DNA of 64,000 nt from Nostoc sp. NMS7. GTDB lineage: Bacteria; Cyanobacteriota; Cyanobacteriia; Cyanobacteriales; Nostocaceae. Within the stretch, counting starts at the first letter, position 1. Each line of letters opens with the position of its first letter. Positions 34,884 through 43,509 of the stretch are shown here, one piece after another. Both the position numbers and the translations under genes were made by a program. The stretch is taken from contig NZ_JABXKJ010000185.1 of assembly GCF_017115085.1 (NCBI RefSeq), forward strand, positions 1 to 64,000, read 5' to 3'. The notes beneath the pieces are model-generated. The model saw only the letters and a program-made list of their open reading frames with translations. It was not told the DNA's origin and made no database searches.

Positions 34884-36827
34884 ATGAGAATGAAATTGAG
34901 TGTTAAGCGCACTGTTGATCAGTGGTTCCACAAAATAGAAAAGAATCCAGCCCTTGGTATAACTGTGTCGATTTTGTGGTTGATAGTGGTTGCCTGGGTA
35001 GCTTTTGGGTGGAATTTGGGCAATACTGGCTTGGTTGATGAGACAGAGCCACTGTTTGCCGAAGCTTCCCGCCAGATGTTAGTTACAGGTGATTGGATAA
35101 CTCCATTTTTTGATGGTGACACTCGTTTCGATAAACCTGCTTTAATTTACTGGTGTCAGGCGATCGCTTATGCAATTATTGGGGTGAATGAGTGGGCAGT
35201 ACGCCTTCCTTCTGCGATCGCGGCCTTCGGCTTAATTTGTTTAGCTTTTTACACCGTACACTGGTATTTGGCTAAACAAGACGAATTAGAGCAAGTTTCA
35301 CGTCCGACTCGCCGCTACTTAACATCTTCTATAGCAGCAGCCCTGATGGCACTCAATGTCGAAACCATTATTTGGGCGAGAACGGGTGTTTCTGATATGT
35401 TGCTCACCGGATGCATGGCATCAGCTTTATTATGTTTCTTTCTAGGGTACGCAGGGAAGGAAGCGAGCGGGGGAGCAGGGGGAACAGAATTAATAACCAA
35501 TACTTCTCTACGAGAGGCTGCGCCAACGGCAACGCTCAGTACAAGTCCCCAATCGCCATTCCCTAATAAATGGTACTTAGCTTTTTATGTGCTGATTGCT
35601 GGCGCAATTTTGACTAAAGGTCCAGTCGGAATTGTCTTGCCAGGGCTAATTGTTGGTGCCTTTTTGCTTTACGTGGGAAAGTTTCGAGAGGTATTGCGGG
35701 AAATGCGCCTCTTCATGGGTATACTGATAATTATCGGTTTGTCAGTGCCCTGGTATGCTTTAGTAATTTGGCGCAATGGCTGGAATTACATTAACTCCTT
35801 TTTTGGTTATCACAACCTGGAACGCTTTACAGAAGTAGTTAATGGTCACTCAGCACCTTGGTATTTTTACTTTATAGTAGTGTTGCTGGGTTTTACGCCC
35901 TACTCAGTGTATTTACCAGCCTCTATAATTAGACTAAAGTTTTGGCAGCGATCGCACTGGCGATCCCTTGAACGTTTTCAGCAGTTTGGTTTATTCGCCT
36001 GGTTTTGGTTTGCTAGCATCTTTAGCTTTTTCACCATTGCTGTTACCAAACTCCCTAGTTACGTCTTGCCTTTAATGCCAGCAGCAGCAATCCTGGTAGC
36101 CCTCTTGTGGAGCGACCTTTTACCAAATATGGAGAATGAAAATGCTCCAGAGAGAGTATTTGATCATCTCCCCGCGTCTTCTTCCATCTCTCCCTTACTC
36201 GTCTGGAGTGGTTGGGTGAATGTAGTGTTTTTATCATTTTTGGCAACAGCACTGTTTAACATAACCCATATATTAGGTAGTGATCCAGCGATAACCAACT
36301 TCCACGAAGTAATTCAACAATCTGGTTTACCAGTCATAGCCGGCGTAATTTGGTTTGTTTGTGCTGTTTTGGTTGCGGTTTTTTTACTAAATCGCCGTTG
36401 GAACTACATTATCAGTATTAACTTGCTAGGATTTGCGGCGTTTTTAATTTTTGTTTTATCACCTGCTTCCTTTTTCATTGATCAAGAACGTCAATTACCC
36501 TTAAGAGAGTTGTCTGCGATCATCCTAGAAGCAAAACAACCAGATGAAGAATTGATCATGCTTGGCTTCAAAAAGCCTAGTGTAGTCTTTTACAGCCACA
36601 TTCACGTAAATTATTTAGGATTTCCCCAAGAGGCTGTAGAGCATATTAAAAAACAGGCTGCCAAGGGGCTAAAACCTCGCTCACTACTGCTGTTGGCAGA
36701 ACAGAAAAAGTTTTTACAAATGGACTTACAGCCAGATGATTACAAGAATTTATCGACCAAGGGTGCTTATAACTTGGTTCGAGTTCCTTTTAAGAAAAAG
36801 AAAAATGAAAAAATAGACATATCGTAA
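34884..36827 (+). CDS. ArnT/PMT-like membrane glycosyltransferase (GT39/GT83 type)
   Basis: 647 residues, about ten membrane helices. Family motifs: VDETEPLFAEASRQML in the first periplasmic loop with the catalytic-type acidic pair, GDWITPFFDGDTRFDKPALIYW, and NEWAVRLPSA. KLPSYVLPLMPAAAIL and a soluble C-terminal part follow. Such enzymes transfer sugars from polyprenyl phosphate donors to lipids or proteins on the outer face of the membrane. An unusual stretch at residues 190-235 (low-complexity GGAGG, then TNTSLREAAPTATLSTS) is encoded by an interspersed DNA repeat and lies in a loop between helices, where it may be tolerated. Confidence 0.88.
   Translation: MRMKLSVKRTVDQWFHKIEKNPALGITVSILWLIVVAWVAFGWNLGNTGLVDETEPLFAEASRQMLVTGDWITPFFDGDTRFDKPALIYWCQAIAYAIIGVNEWAVRLPSAIAAFGLICLAFYTVHWYLAKQDELEQVSRPTRRYLTSSIAAALMALNVETIIWARTGVSDMLLTGCMASALLCFFLGYAGKEASGGAGGTELITNTSLREAAPTATLSTSPQSPFPNKWYLAFYVLIAGAILTKGPVGIVLPGLIVGAFLLYVGKFREVLREMRLFMGILIIIGLSVPWYALVIWRNGWNYINSFFGYHNLERFTEVVNGHSAPWYFYFIVVLLGFTPYSVYLPASIIRLKFWQRSHWRSLERFQQFGLFAWFWFASIFSFFTIAVTKLPSYVLPLMPAAAILVALLWSDLLPNMENENAPERVFDHLPASSSISPLLVWSGWVNVVFLSFLATALFNITHILGSDPAITNFHEVIQQSGLPVIAGVIWFVCAVLVAVFLLNRRWNYIISINLLGFAAFLIFVLSPASFFIDQERQLPLRELSAIILEAKQPDEELIMLGFKKPSVVFYSHIHVNYLGFPQEAVEHIKKQAAKGLKPRSLLLLAEQKKFLQMDLQPDDYKNLSTKGAYNLVRVPFKKKKNEKIDIS
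35500..35546 (+). repeat. Interspersed repeat inserted in frame in a coding sequence
   Basis: TACTTCTCTACGAGAGGCTG...GCTCAGTACAAGT is the same element as the intergenic copies at 23757-23803, 52710-52780, 55362-55430 and 60529-60600. Here it is translated as NTSLREAAPTATLSTS without disturbing the reading frame. Confidence 0.85.
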
Positions 36828-36831
36828 ATTG

Positions 36832-36889
36832 TCATTAGTCATTAGTCATTAGTCCTTGGGAAATAATTAATGACCAATGACCAATGACC
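36832..36889. repeat. Heptamer tandem repeats (STRR type)
   Basis: TCATTAG occurs three times in tandem (36832-36853) and CCAATGA repeats follow at 36873-36889. Short tandem heptamers of this kind are characteristic of heterocyst-forming cyanobacteria. Confidence 0.85.
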
Positions 36890-36892
36890 TCA

Positions 36893-39800
36893 TTAACATT
36901 TTTCATACCCATTGGCAACTAAAGCTTGATTAATCTGATTTAAGAGGTCTTCCATTGATATCGATCGCGGTAATATTTGAGTAGCGATCGCACCAACAAC
37001 AGTTTCTATCGATTCCAAAATATTCTTCTTCTGCTTGTCAATTTCCTTGTAAGCTACCCCAGTCTGAAAACTGGTTTTTGGGTGATTTAATCGCTGATTC
37101 AGTACCAAAATTGGTGGTAACTTTAAAGGCGAATCTCCCAATCTTTTCAGTGCTTTTAGTAGGTCTTTGTGGATAGCTGATTCTCCTAAACAAATTAGCA
37201 GTAAGTCAACGCTTTGGTGGCGAATTTGTTGTAACACTTCTGCCCAACAGGGACTCATCGCCGCTTTAAATCCTGCTGTTTGTAGATACTGAATTAAAGC
37301 TTGGAACCACTCAGAACCCCGTACAGCATCACTACTAATTAAGGAATTTTTTTCAGTCTGATAACCTTTAACTTGCTTACGTCTTACCTGGGGAAAATCA
37401 CGCAGCATTGTCAAATCCACTACCAAGATGTTCGGAGGGCAGCAAATACCAGAGGCAATTTGCAGTACTGATAGTAAGGCATCTGTTTTCTCGGTGCGAC
37501 TACTGTTGTCTTTAGCAAATGGTGTTAAGTAAGGAAATACAGATAATTCTGGTATTTTAGAAGCTATTAGGGTAGTTGCAACATCGCAAGTAACCAGTGG
37601 TATAGCCGCCAAACGTGGATGCCCAATTAGTTGTTGCAGATAAATTTGGGCAGTGGTACTTTCGACATCTAGCAAAATGACATCAAACTGCCATACCCGC
37701 GCCAAAAGTTCTGCCTGATCTAGATCATCTACTTCAATCACCCGATGTTCTCGAAGTGAGAGATGGGGATTCACCGATTCCAACTGGGGATTCACCAATC
37801 TGAGAATTCGCAGTGGAGTTTTAGTTGGGATAATTGCGCTGTTGGTTAATCCTAGCTGCAAAACGGCTTGTGTAGTACATAATTTTTCTAGAAGTGGTGC
37901 TAAAGCCTGATGCTCTACTGGCAAACTTAAGAAACCATCGGCTCGGTTAGCAAATGCTTGCTCCTTTTCTGCTCCCGTCGCGGTCACAATTACAGATATA
38001 TGACGGGTCACGGTGTCAGATTTTAGTAAAGTCAGCACATCCCAGCCTGATAGCAGGGGTAGCAACGGATTCAAAAATATCGCTATTGGTTGCAAGCGCC
38101 GAGCTTTTTCAACTGCTTCTGTCCCCGATCGCGCAATCATTACGCGATATCCTAAACTTTTGAGTTGTTCAGTCAAGTCTTCAATATATCGGGCTACTGC
38201 CTCGACTACCAAGACTAACCCTTGCGAACTAACCGGATGATGCTGTGTGGAAGTAGACGATACTACGGGGTTTTGCCGTGTCTGTTGATGTCGTGTTTCT
38301 TCCTCTTCTCTGATTCCCATATCTGCTTCCGAAAAGCCTGTTTTGGGGGGACTGGGCGGCAGAAGTAGTGTAAACTGGCTACCTTTTCCTTCACGAGATA
38401 AGAAGCTGACATCTCCTCCGTGAAGACGAGCCAAGGCGCGAGTTAATACCAGCCCCAGACCGGTGCCTTCAAATTGGCGGGTGAGGGGATTTTCCAGTTG
38501 TTGAAATTTTTGAAAGATTAAGTGTTGCTGGTGTTCAGGAATGCCAATGCCTGTATCCCAAACGGTAAAGGCAATCCATCCTTCCCAACGACTCACCCGC
38601 AGCCCCATTTCCCCAGATATTTCGGTGAATTTAAAGGCGTTGGAAAGTAGGTGTACTAGCATCTGGCGTAAGCGCAATTCATCAGCCACCATCTGATCTA
38701 AGCCTAGTTCAATGGAAAGGCAGAATTGGGGAGCAGATAAACGGGCATTTTGAGTTGGCAAGGCAGATGTAGCTTTGGTAGTTTGAGTGTGGATGGCTTT
38801 AGCTTCCGATAGGGCGCGATCGCACACAGCCCGAATTTTCACCGGAGTTAGCGTCAAATCCATTTGTCCCGTCTCCATGCGGGTCAAATCTAAAATGTCA
38901 TTAACCACACTCATCAGATGGCGTCCACTTTGATGAATCAGTCCCGCATAACGGGCTTGACGCTCGTTGAGTTCTCCCATCTGTTGATCCACAAGCAACC
39001 GCGATAATCCCAGAACGGCAGTTAGGGGAGTTTTGAGTTCATGACTAATACAAGCTAAAAACTCATCTTTCAACCGATTTAGTTGAATTAAATCGGCATT
39101 TTTTGCTGCCAGTTCTTTACAAAGCTGTTGCTGCTCAGTCACATCAGTAGCTAAAATTAACCACAAATCATTGCTGAGTGCAATCTCCTCTTCAGCACTC
39201 ATGACTTTAAACTCAGGACTATCTAAGGGAATTTTGGCAAATTGCCAGATTTGCTCCTGACCATTTTGCACTTCGAGAACGCAGGTACAAGTCCCCACCT
39301 GACTATCCAAATAGCAGCGACTGTATACAGCCTGTGGTGATGCTTCTTGCTGAGTCGGTTCCTCTTCACCCTCAAGCTGATTCTCCCGATCATTGCGATG
39401 AACCTTGATTGCTCCTTGGGTGGTATATTCTGGTTTTTCGGAGGGTTTAGGAACAAGTATTGCCTCCACCTGTTCCCTAACTCCTTCTGGATCTTTCAAG
39501 GCTCCTAATTGCTGCCACCAGGCGGGATTTCGTGCTACCACCTCGCCATTACCCGTTTGCAACATCAAAGGCCAAGGCAGTCTTTCCAGCAAGTGTACTA
39601 GTGGCTTGTGTCCCAATGACTTGGGTTCATTTGGTGTCTGCACACTAGGATCATGTTCATGGCGATGCTCATCTGAATTTTGTAACCCAGCCATGCGTTC
39701 CTTAGCCAGCGATCGCAACAGGCGAGAACTATCCAGCAGTCCCAAATATCGACCATCAGAGTCAATCAACGCCCAATCTAAGGAGGAGTGTTTTTCGCCT

Positions 39801-40219
39801 TGAAGATAACCCAAACGCAAGCTTAATTGCTCTACACACTCAGAAGCTGATATTGTTTGTATTGGCTCAATTAGAGCTTGACCCCAAGTTGAGAGTGATT
39901 GGTGTAAATTTAGATTTTTATCGTCACTATCTGCTAATAATTTTGGGATTAAACGGGCAGAATACAGCAATCCGATCGGGCATTGCTGTTGATTCACTAC
40001 TACCAAGCGATCGCACTGCTCCTGCTCAAAAATCTCCAACACCACTGCCAGAGAACTTGTTTGGGGGCAGCTAGGTACGGTTGCCTGAAAGTCATAAAGC
40101 GGGTAATGTAGCATTAACATAGGGCTTTGGGGGTCATTCTTCCTCTGGAAACCTCCGGCATTTCCATCTGCCAGTTGATGGTTTTTTCGCCTGAAGCCAT
40201 ATCCTCTCAGAAGACTCAT
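36893..40219 (-). CDS. CBS-PAS hybrid histidine kinase with degenerate receivers
   Basis: 1108 residues (ATG 40120 would trim 33). Order: a pair of CBS-like motifs (about 40-180; QCDRLVVVNQQQCPIGLL, DWALIDSDGRYLGLLDSSRL), a PAS-like segment (about 215-380), and HisKA FLACISHELKTPLTAVLG with His near 391. HATPase follows (LSNAFKFTE, WDTGIGI, GTGLGLVLTRALARLHGG), then three receiver-like domains. Receiver 1 (about 640-760) has Asn instead of the phospho-Asp (FLNPLLPLLSGWD) and lacks the conserved Lys. Receiver 2 keeps VILLDVES. Receiver 3 reads LLLICLGES, without a clear Asp. It is divergent from kaiABC, so an input or output role for the clock is plausible but inferred only from position. Confidence 0.85.
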   Translation of the reverse strand: MSLLRGYGFRRKNHQLADGNAGGFQRKNDPQSPMLMLHYPLYDFQATVPSCPQTSSLAVVLEIFEQEQCDRLVVVNQQQCPIGLLYSARLIPKLLADSDDKNLNLHQSLSTWGQALIEPIQTISASECVEQLSLRLGYLQGEKHSSLDWALIDSDGRYLGLLDSSRLLRSLAKERMAGLQNSDEHRHEHDPSVQTPNEPKSLGHKPLVHLLERLPWPLMLQTGNGEVVARNPAWWQQLGALKDPEGVREQVEAILVPKPSEKPEYTTQGAIKVHRNDRENQLEGEEEPTQQEASPQAVYSRCYLDSQVGTCTCVLEVQNGQEQIWQFAKIPLDSPEFKVMSAEEEIALSNDLWLILATDVTEQQQLCKELAAKNADLIQLNRLKDEFLACISHELKTPLTAVLGLSRLLVDQQMGELNERQARYAGLIHQSGRHLMSVVNDILDLTRMETGQMDLTLTPVKIRAVCDRALSEAKAIHTQTTKATSALPTQNARLSAPQFCLSIELGLDQMVADELRLRQMLVHLLSNAFKFTEISGEMGLRVSRWEGWIAFTVWDTGIGIPEHQQHLIFQKFQQLENPLTRQFEGTGLGLVLTRALARLHGGDVSFLSREGKGSQFTLLLPPSPPKTGFSEADMGIREEEETRHQQTRQNPVVSSTSTQHHPVSSQGLVLVVEAVARYIEDLTEQLKSLGYRVMIARSGTEAVEKARRLQPIAIFLNPLLPLLSGWDVLTLLKSDTVTRHISVIVTATGAEKEQAFANRADGFLSLPVEHQALAPLLEKLCTTQAVLQLGLTNSAIIPTKTPLRILRLVNPQLESVNPHLSLREHRVIEVDDLDQAELLARVWQFDVILLDVESTTAQIYLQQLIGHPRLAAIPLVTCDVATTLIASKIPELSVFPYLTPFAKDNSSRTEKTDALLSVLQIASGICCPPNILVVDLTMLRDFPQVRRKQVKGYQTEKNSLISSDAVRGSEWFQALIQYLQTAGFKAAMSPCWAEVLQQIRHQSVDLLLICLGESAIHKDLLKALKRLGDSPLKLPPILVLNQRLNHPKTSFQTGVAYKEIDKQKKNILESIETVVGAIATQILPRSISMEDLLNQINQALVANGYEKC

Positions 40220-40764
40220 CTAAGCAACTCTGGTTAGTTCAACGCCATTAAAACAACGGGATTTCCCCTCATGGACACGGGAATTGCAGACAAGTGCATT
40301 TTTCCAAAGAGGCGACGTTTCTGATTTCTCGCAACTAGCCTCCCCAATCTCTTACTGGTATTTAAACTCCTGATCGATAGCGACGGTTAAAACAATTATC
40401 ACCCCAAAGATTCGCTTTAGAACCTTGAGGAATTATAATGATTTAGAATGCGACAAACCTTTAACTTCGTTTAAGTATTTTATCAATGAGCAAAATAAAA
40501 AAATCTATTTAGAAGATACAGAGATATGTAAATAATAAATTAGCTCCTGTGTGTTGCTATACCGACATCTACCTGATCATCAAAGACCTACTAAGTCCTC
40601 CAACTAAGTTGCTGAGTGGCTAGCACTATCTGCTAACACATAGTGTATTTTGGGGATAGAATCACCAGTTTACTGCACACCCAGCATTACCCTAGAAGCG
40701 TTTACCAAACTTATCAACCCACGTTTATTGGTCAGGGCGATCAAAGGGATATATTCAAAAATAG
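40220..40764. other. Divergent regulatory region between the hybrid kinase and kaiA
   Basis: 545 bases with no gene. It must contain the promoters for the hybrid kinase (minus) and for kaiA (plus). I see no clear palindrome or repeat and cannot place a -10/-35 pair with confidence. AAAGGGA at 40743-40750 is rather far from the kaiA ATG to be its ribosome site. Confidence 0.6.
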
Positions 40765-41346
40765 ATGTTATTACCGATCTTGATTCTGCAACCTGATATT
40801 AACAAATGTTTAGATAATCGAGTTCACTTAGCCAACCAAAAAGGTTTGAGTGCCTGGGTGGGGAAATTGATTGACGCAATTATTGCCCAATTTTGCTATT
40901 TACCTGTTGCTGCAACTACCTGGGGAAAAATCAACTACTTACCAAATTGGCCGCGACAAAATCCCAGTAAGGCATACACTGGTAAATACATACAAATATT
41001 TGCCAGTCACACGCAAAAAAGCCAACAGCATTTTCAGGAGATGACTACACCAGAAAGGCAAAAATTATTAAAACAGCTTAAATCAGATTACAGCCTGATT
41101 CTTATATATTATTTTACCACAGACAAAACACTCCCAGAAAAAATTGATAAATTTATCAATACTATATTTTATGCTCATATTCCTGTGCCCCAAATCATCG
41201 AAATTCACATGGAGGTAATTGAAGAATTTTCTCGCCAGCTAAAATTAGAAGGAAGGAGCAATGAAACTTTACTTGATTACCGCCTAACATTGATAGATAT
41301 CCTGGCTCACCTGTGCGAAGTCTATAGGAGTTCAACTTCTAAATAA
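40765..41346 (+). CDS. kaiA: Circadian clock protein KaiA, short form
   Basis: 193 residues. KaiA stimulates KaiC autophosphorylation by binding its C-terminal tail. The C-terminal helical KaiC-binding and dimer domain is present (about 85-190): TPERQKLLKQLKSDYSLILI, VPQIIEIHMEVIEEFSRQLKLEGR and LLDYRLTLIDILAHLCEVYR. The N-terminal pseudo-receiver of the unicellular form (about 280 residues in Synechococcus) is missing. The first 80 residues (ILQPDINKCLDNRVHLANQK) are not recognisable as a receiver. Shortened KaiA proteins are known in filamentous cyanobacteria. kaiB begins 104 bases later. Confidence 0.88.
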   Translation: MLLPILILQPDINKCLDNRVHLANQKGLSAWVGKLIDAIIAQFCYLPVAATTWGKINYLPNWPRQNPSKAYTGKYIQIFASHTQKSQQHFQEMTTPERQKLLKQLKSDYSLILIYYFTTDKTLPEKIDKFINTIFYAHIPVPQIIEIHMEVIEEFSRQLKLEGRSNETLLDYRLTLIDILAHLCEVYRSSTSK

Positions 41347-41450
41347 ATTAAATTTATCGATATTCAACTGGGAACAAGCTACTGCTGTTAGTGACTCCCA
41401 ATCCGCGAAAAAATATTATATTTATCTGAGCATGACTAGCGATTAAGTAG

Positions 41451-41765
41451 ATGAATAAAGTCAGAAAAACCTACGTTCTCAAGCTTTACGTAGCAGGGAA
41501 CACCCCGAATTCAGTCCGGGCATTAAAAACACTCAAAAACATTTTAGAAGAGGAGTTTGAAGGTGTTTATGCTTTAAAAGTGATCGATGTCCTGAAAAAC
41601 CCGCAACTCGCAGAAGAAGATAAAATATTGGCAACGCCAACATTATCTAAAATTTTGCCTCCACCCGTTCGCAAAATTATTGGGGATCTTTCAGATCGAG
41701 AAAGAGTATTGATTGGATTAGATTTGCTCTATGAAGAACTCAGTGAAGAAGATTTTGAAGAGTAG
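41451..41765 (+). CDS. kaiB: Circadian clock protein KaiB
   Basis: 104 residues, thioredoxin-like fold-switching protein that binds phosphorylated KaiC and opposes KaiA. The conserved sequence [20 protein letters not shown] opens the protein, with [20 protein letters not shown] and [20 protein letters not shown] following. It ends in an acidic tail [11 protein letters not shown] as usual. Full length and intact. It is followed after 77 bases by kaiC. Confidence 0.97.
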   Translation: MNKVRKTYVLKLYVAGNTPNSVRALKTLKNILEEEFEGVYALKVIDVLKNPQLAEEDKILATPTLSKILPPPVRKIIGDLSDRERVLIGLDLLYEELSEEDFEE

Positions 41766-41842
41766 AATTTTAATCATCAAAAAATTGAGTCCAAACTTTA
41801 GTAATAAAAAAACTGGGTTTAATGCCCTTTTGTGATCAAGCA

Positions 41843-43405
41843 ATGAGTGAAAACGAGCAACTAGAACCAAAGCAACCATCGAAAATTGGGGGTGTAGAAA
41901 AAATTCGGACAATGATCGAAGGATTTGACGATATTACTCATGGTGGTTTCCCAATTGGTAGAACTACCTTGATTAGTGGCACATCCGGCACAGGCAAAAC
42001 TTTATTCTCTCTTCAGTTTCTCTATAACGGTATCACCTACTTTGATGAACCAGGAGTATTTGTTACCTTTGAAGAATCACCCACTGATATTATTAAAAAT
42101 TCCTATATTTTTGGTTGGAACTTGCCACGCCTAATCGAAGAAGGCAAGTTGTTTATTCTTGATGCATCTCCAGATCCAGAAGGTCAAGATATTGTGGGGA
42201 ATTTTGACCTTTCTGCACTGATTGAGCGCTTGCAATATGCCGTCCGCAAATACAAAGCTAAACGAGTTTCAATCGACTCAATAACAGCAGTATTTCAGCA
42301 GTATGAAGCGATGGGAGTAGTGCGACGCGAGATTTTTCGCCTAGTAGCACGTCTGAAACTACTAAGTGTCACCACTGTAATTACTACTGAACGTAGTGAA
42401 GAATATGGGCCGGTTGCCTCTTTCGGAGTAGAAGAATTTGTTTCCGATAATGTCGTAATTGTTCGCAACATTTTAGAAGGAGAACGCCGCCGTCGCACAA
42501 TTGAAATCCTCAAATTGCGCGGCACAACTCACATGAAAGGTGAGTATCCTTTCACAATTACTACTCAAGGAGTTAACATCTTCCCACTGGGGGCAATGCG
42601 TTTAACTCAACGATCTTCTAATGTCAGAGTATCTTCTGGTGTCCAAACCTTAGATGAAATGTGCGGTGGTGGTTTCTTTAAAGATTCAATTATTTTGGTA
42701 ACAGGAGCCACCGGTACTGGTAAAACCTTGTTAGTTAGTAAGTTTATTCAAGAGGGCTGCGTGAATGGAGAACAGGTAATATTATTTGCTTATGAAGAAT
42801 CACGCGCCCAACTATCTCGTAATGCTTCCTCTTGGGGAATTGATTTTGAAGAATTAGAACATCAAGGTTTACTGAAAATAATCTGTACCTATCCCGAATC
42901 AACTGGTTTAGAAGACCACCTACAAATTATTAAATCAGAAATTGCTGCATTCAAACCAGCTCGCATCGCCATTGATTCGCTTTCAGCACTAGCGAGAGGA
43001 GTCAGCCATAATGCATTTCGGCAGTTTGTAATTGGTGTGACGGGTTATGCTAAACAAGAAGAAATTACTGGTTTCTTTACCAACACAACTGAGCAATTTC
43101 TGGGAGCGCATTTGATTACTGATTCCCATATTTCCACGATTACCGATACAATTCTGATGTTACAGTACGTAGAAATTCGCGGAGAAATGTCGCGCGTAAT
43201 TAACGTCTTCAAAATGAGAGGCTCTTGGCATGACAAGGGCATTCGTGAGTATAATATTACTGCTGATGGTCCCGATATTAAAGATTCTTTCCGAAACTAC
43301 GAACGGATTATCAGCGGTGCTCCTACTCGCGTTAATATCGATGAAAAGGCGGAACTTTCTCGCATTGTTAGACGTTTTGAAGACAAACAGAGTTCCGAAC
43401 CCTAA
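41843..43405 (+). CDS. kaiC: Circadian clock ATPase/kinase KaiC
   Basis: 520 residues from ATG 41843 (MSENEQ); an upstream ATG at 41822 adds seven residues not expected in the family. Double-domain RecA-like ATPase and autokinase. CI: Walker A GTSGTGKT near 46-53 and catalytic FVTFEESP. CII: Walker A GATGTGKT and FAYEESRAQL. The phosphorylation site segment AHLITDSHISTITDT contains the Thr and the Ser-Thr pair equivalent to Synechococcus Thr426, Ser431 and Thr432. All are retained, as is the C-terminal tail bound by KaiA (NYERIISGAPTRVNIDEKAE). The clock core is therefore predicted functional. Confidence 0.97.
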   Translation: MSENEQLEPKQPSKIGGVEKIRTMIEGFDDITHGGFPIGRTTLISGTSGTGKTLFSLQFLYNGITYFDEPGVFVTFEESPTDIIKNSYIFGWNLPRLIEEGKLFILDASPDPEGQDIVGNFDLSALIERLQYAVRKYKAKRVSIDSITAVFQQYEAMGVVRREIFRLVARLKLLSVTTVITTERSEEYGPVASFGVEEFVSDNVVIVRNILEGERRRRTIEILKLRGTTHMKGEYPFTITTQGVNIFPLGAMRLTQRSSNVRVSSGVQTLDEMCGGGFFKDSIILVTGATGTGKTLLVSKFIQEGCVNGEQVILFAYEESRAQLSRNASSWGIDFEELEHQGLLKIICTYPESTGLEDHLQIIKSEIAAFKPARIAIDSLSALARGVSHNAFRQFVIGVTGYAKQEEITGFFTNTTEQFLGAHLITDSHISTITDTILMLQYVEIRGEMSRVINVFKMRGSWHDKGIREYNITADGPDIKDSFRNYERIISGAPTRVNIDEKAELSRIVRRFEDKQSSEP

Positions 43406-43458
43406 ATTTAGTGTCGTAGTATATTCTTTCCTAAGTTTAGTATCGTGCTATATTCTGT
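43401..43458 (+). repeat. 29-bp tandem duplication between kaiC and the TolC-like gene
   Basis: CCTAAATTTAGTGTCGTAGT... (43401-43429) is followed directly by CCTAAGTTTAGTATCGTGCT... (43430-43458). The first 27 bases match at 23 positions and both copies end in TATATTCT. The first copy includes the kaiC stop codon. The two TATATT boxes could serve as promoter elements for the next gene. Confidence 0.75.
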
Positions 43459-43509
43459 GGTGAAGAAAGGTTTTCTGCCGCTAGAGTGATTTTCGTGTGA
43501 GGGGATGCG

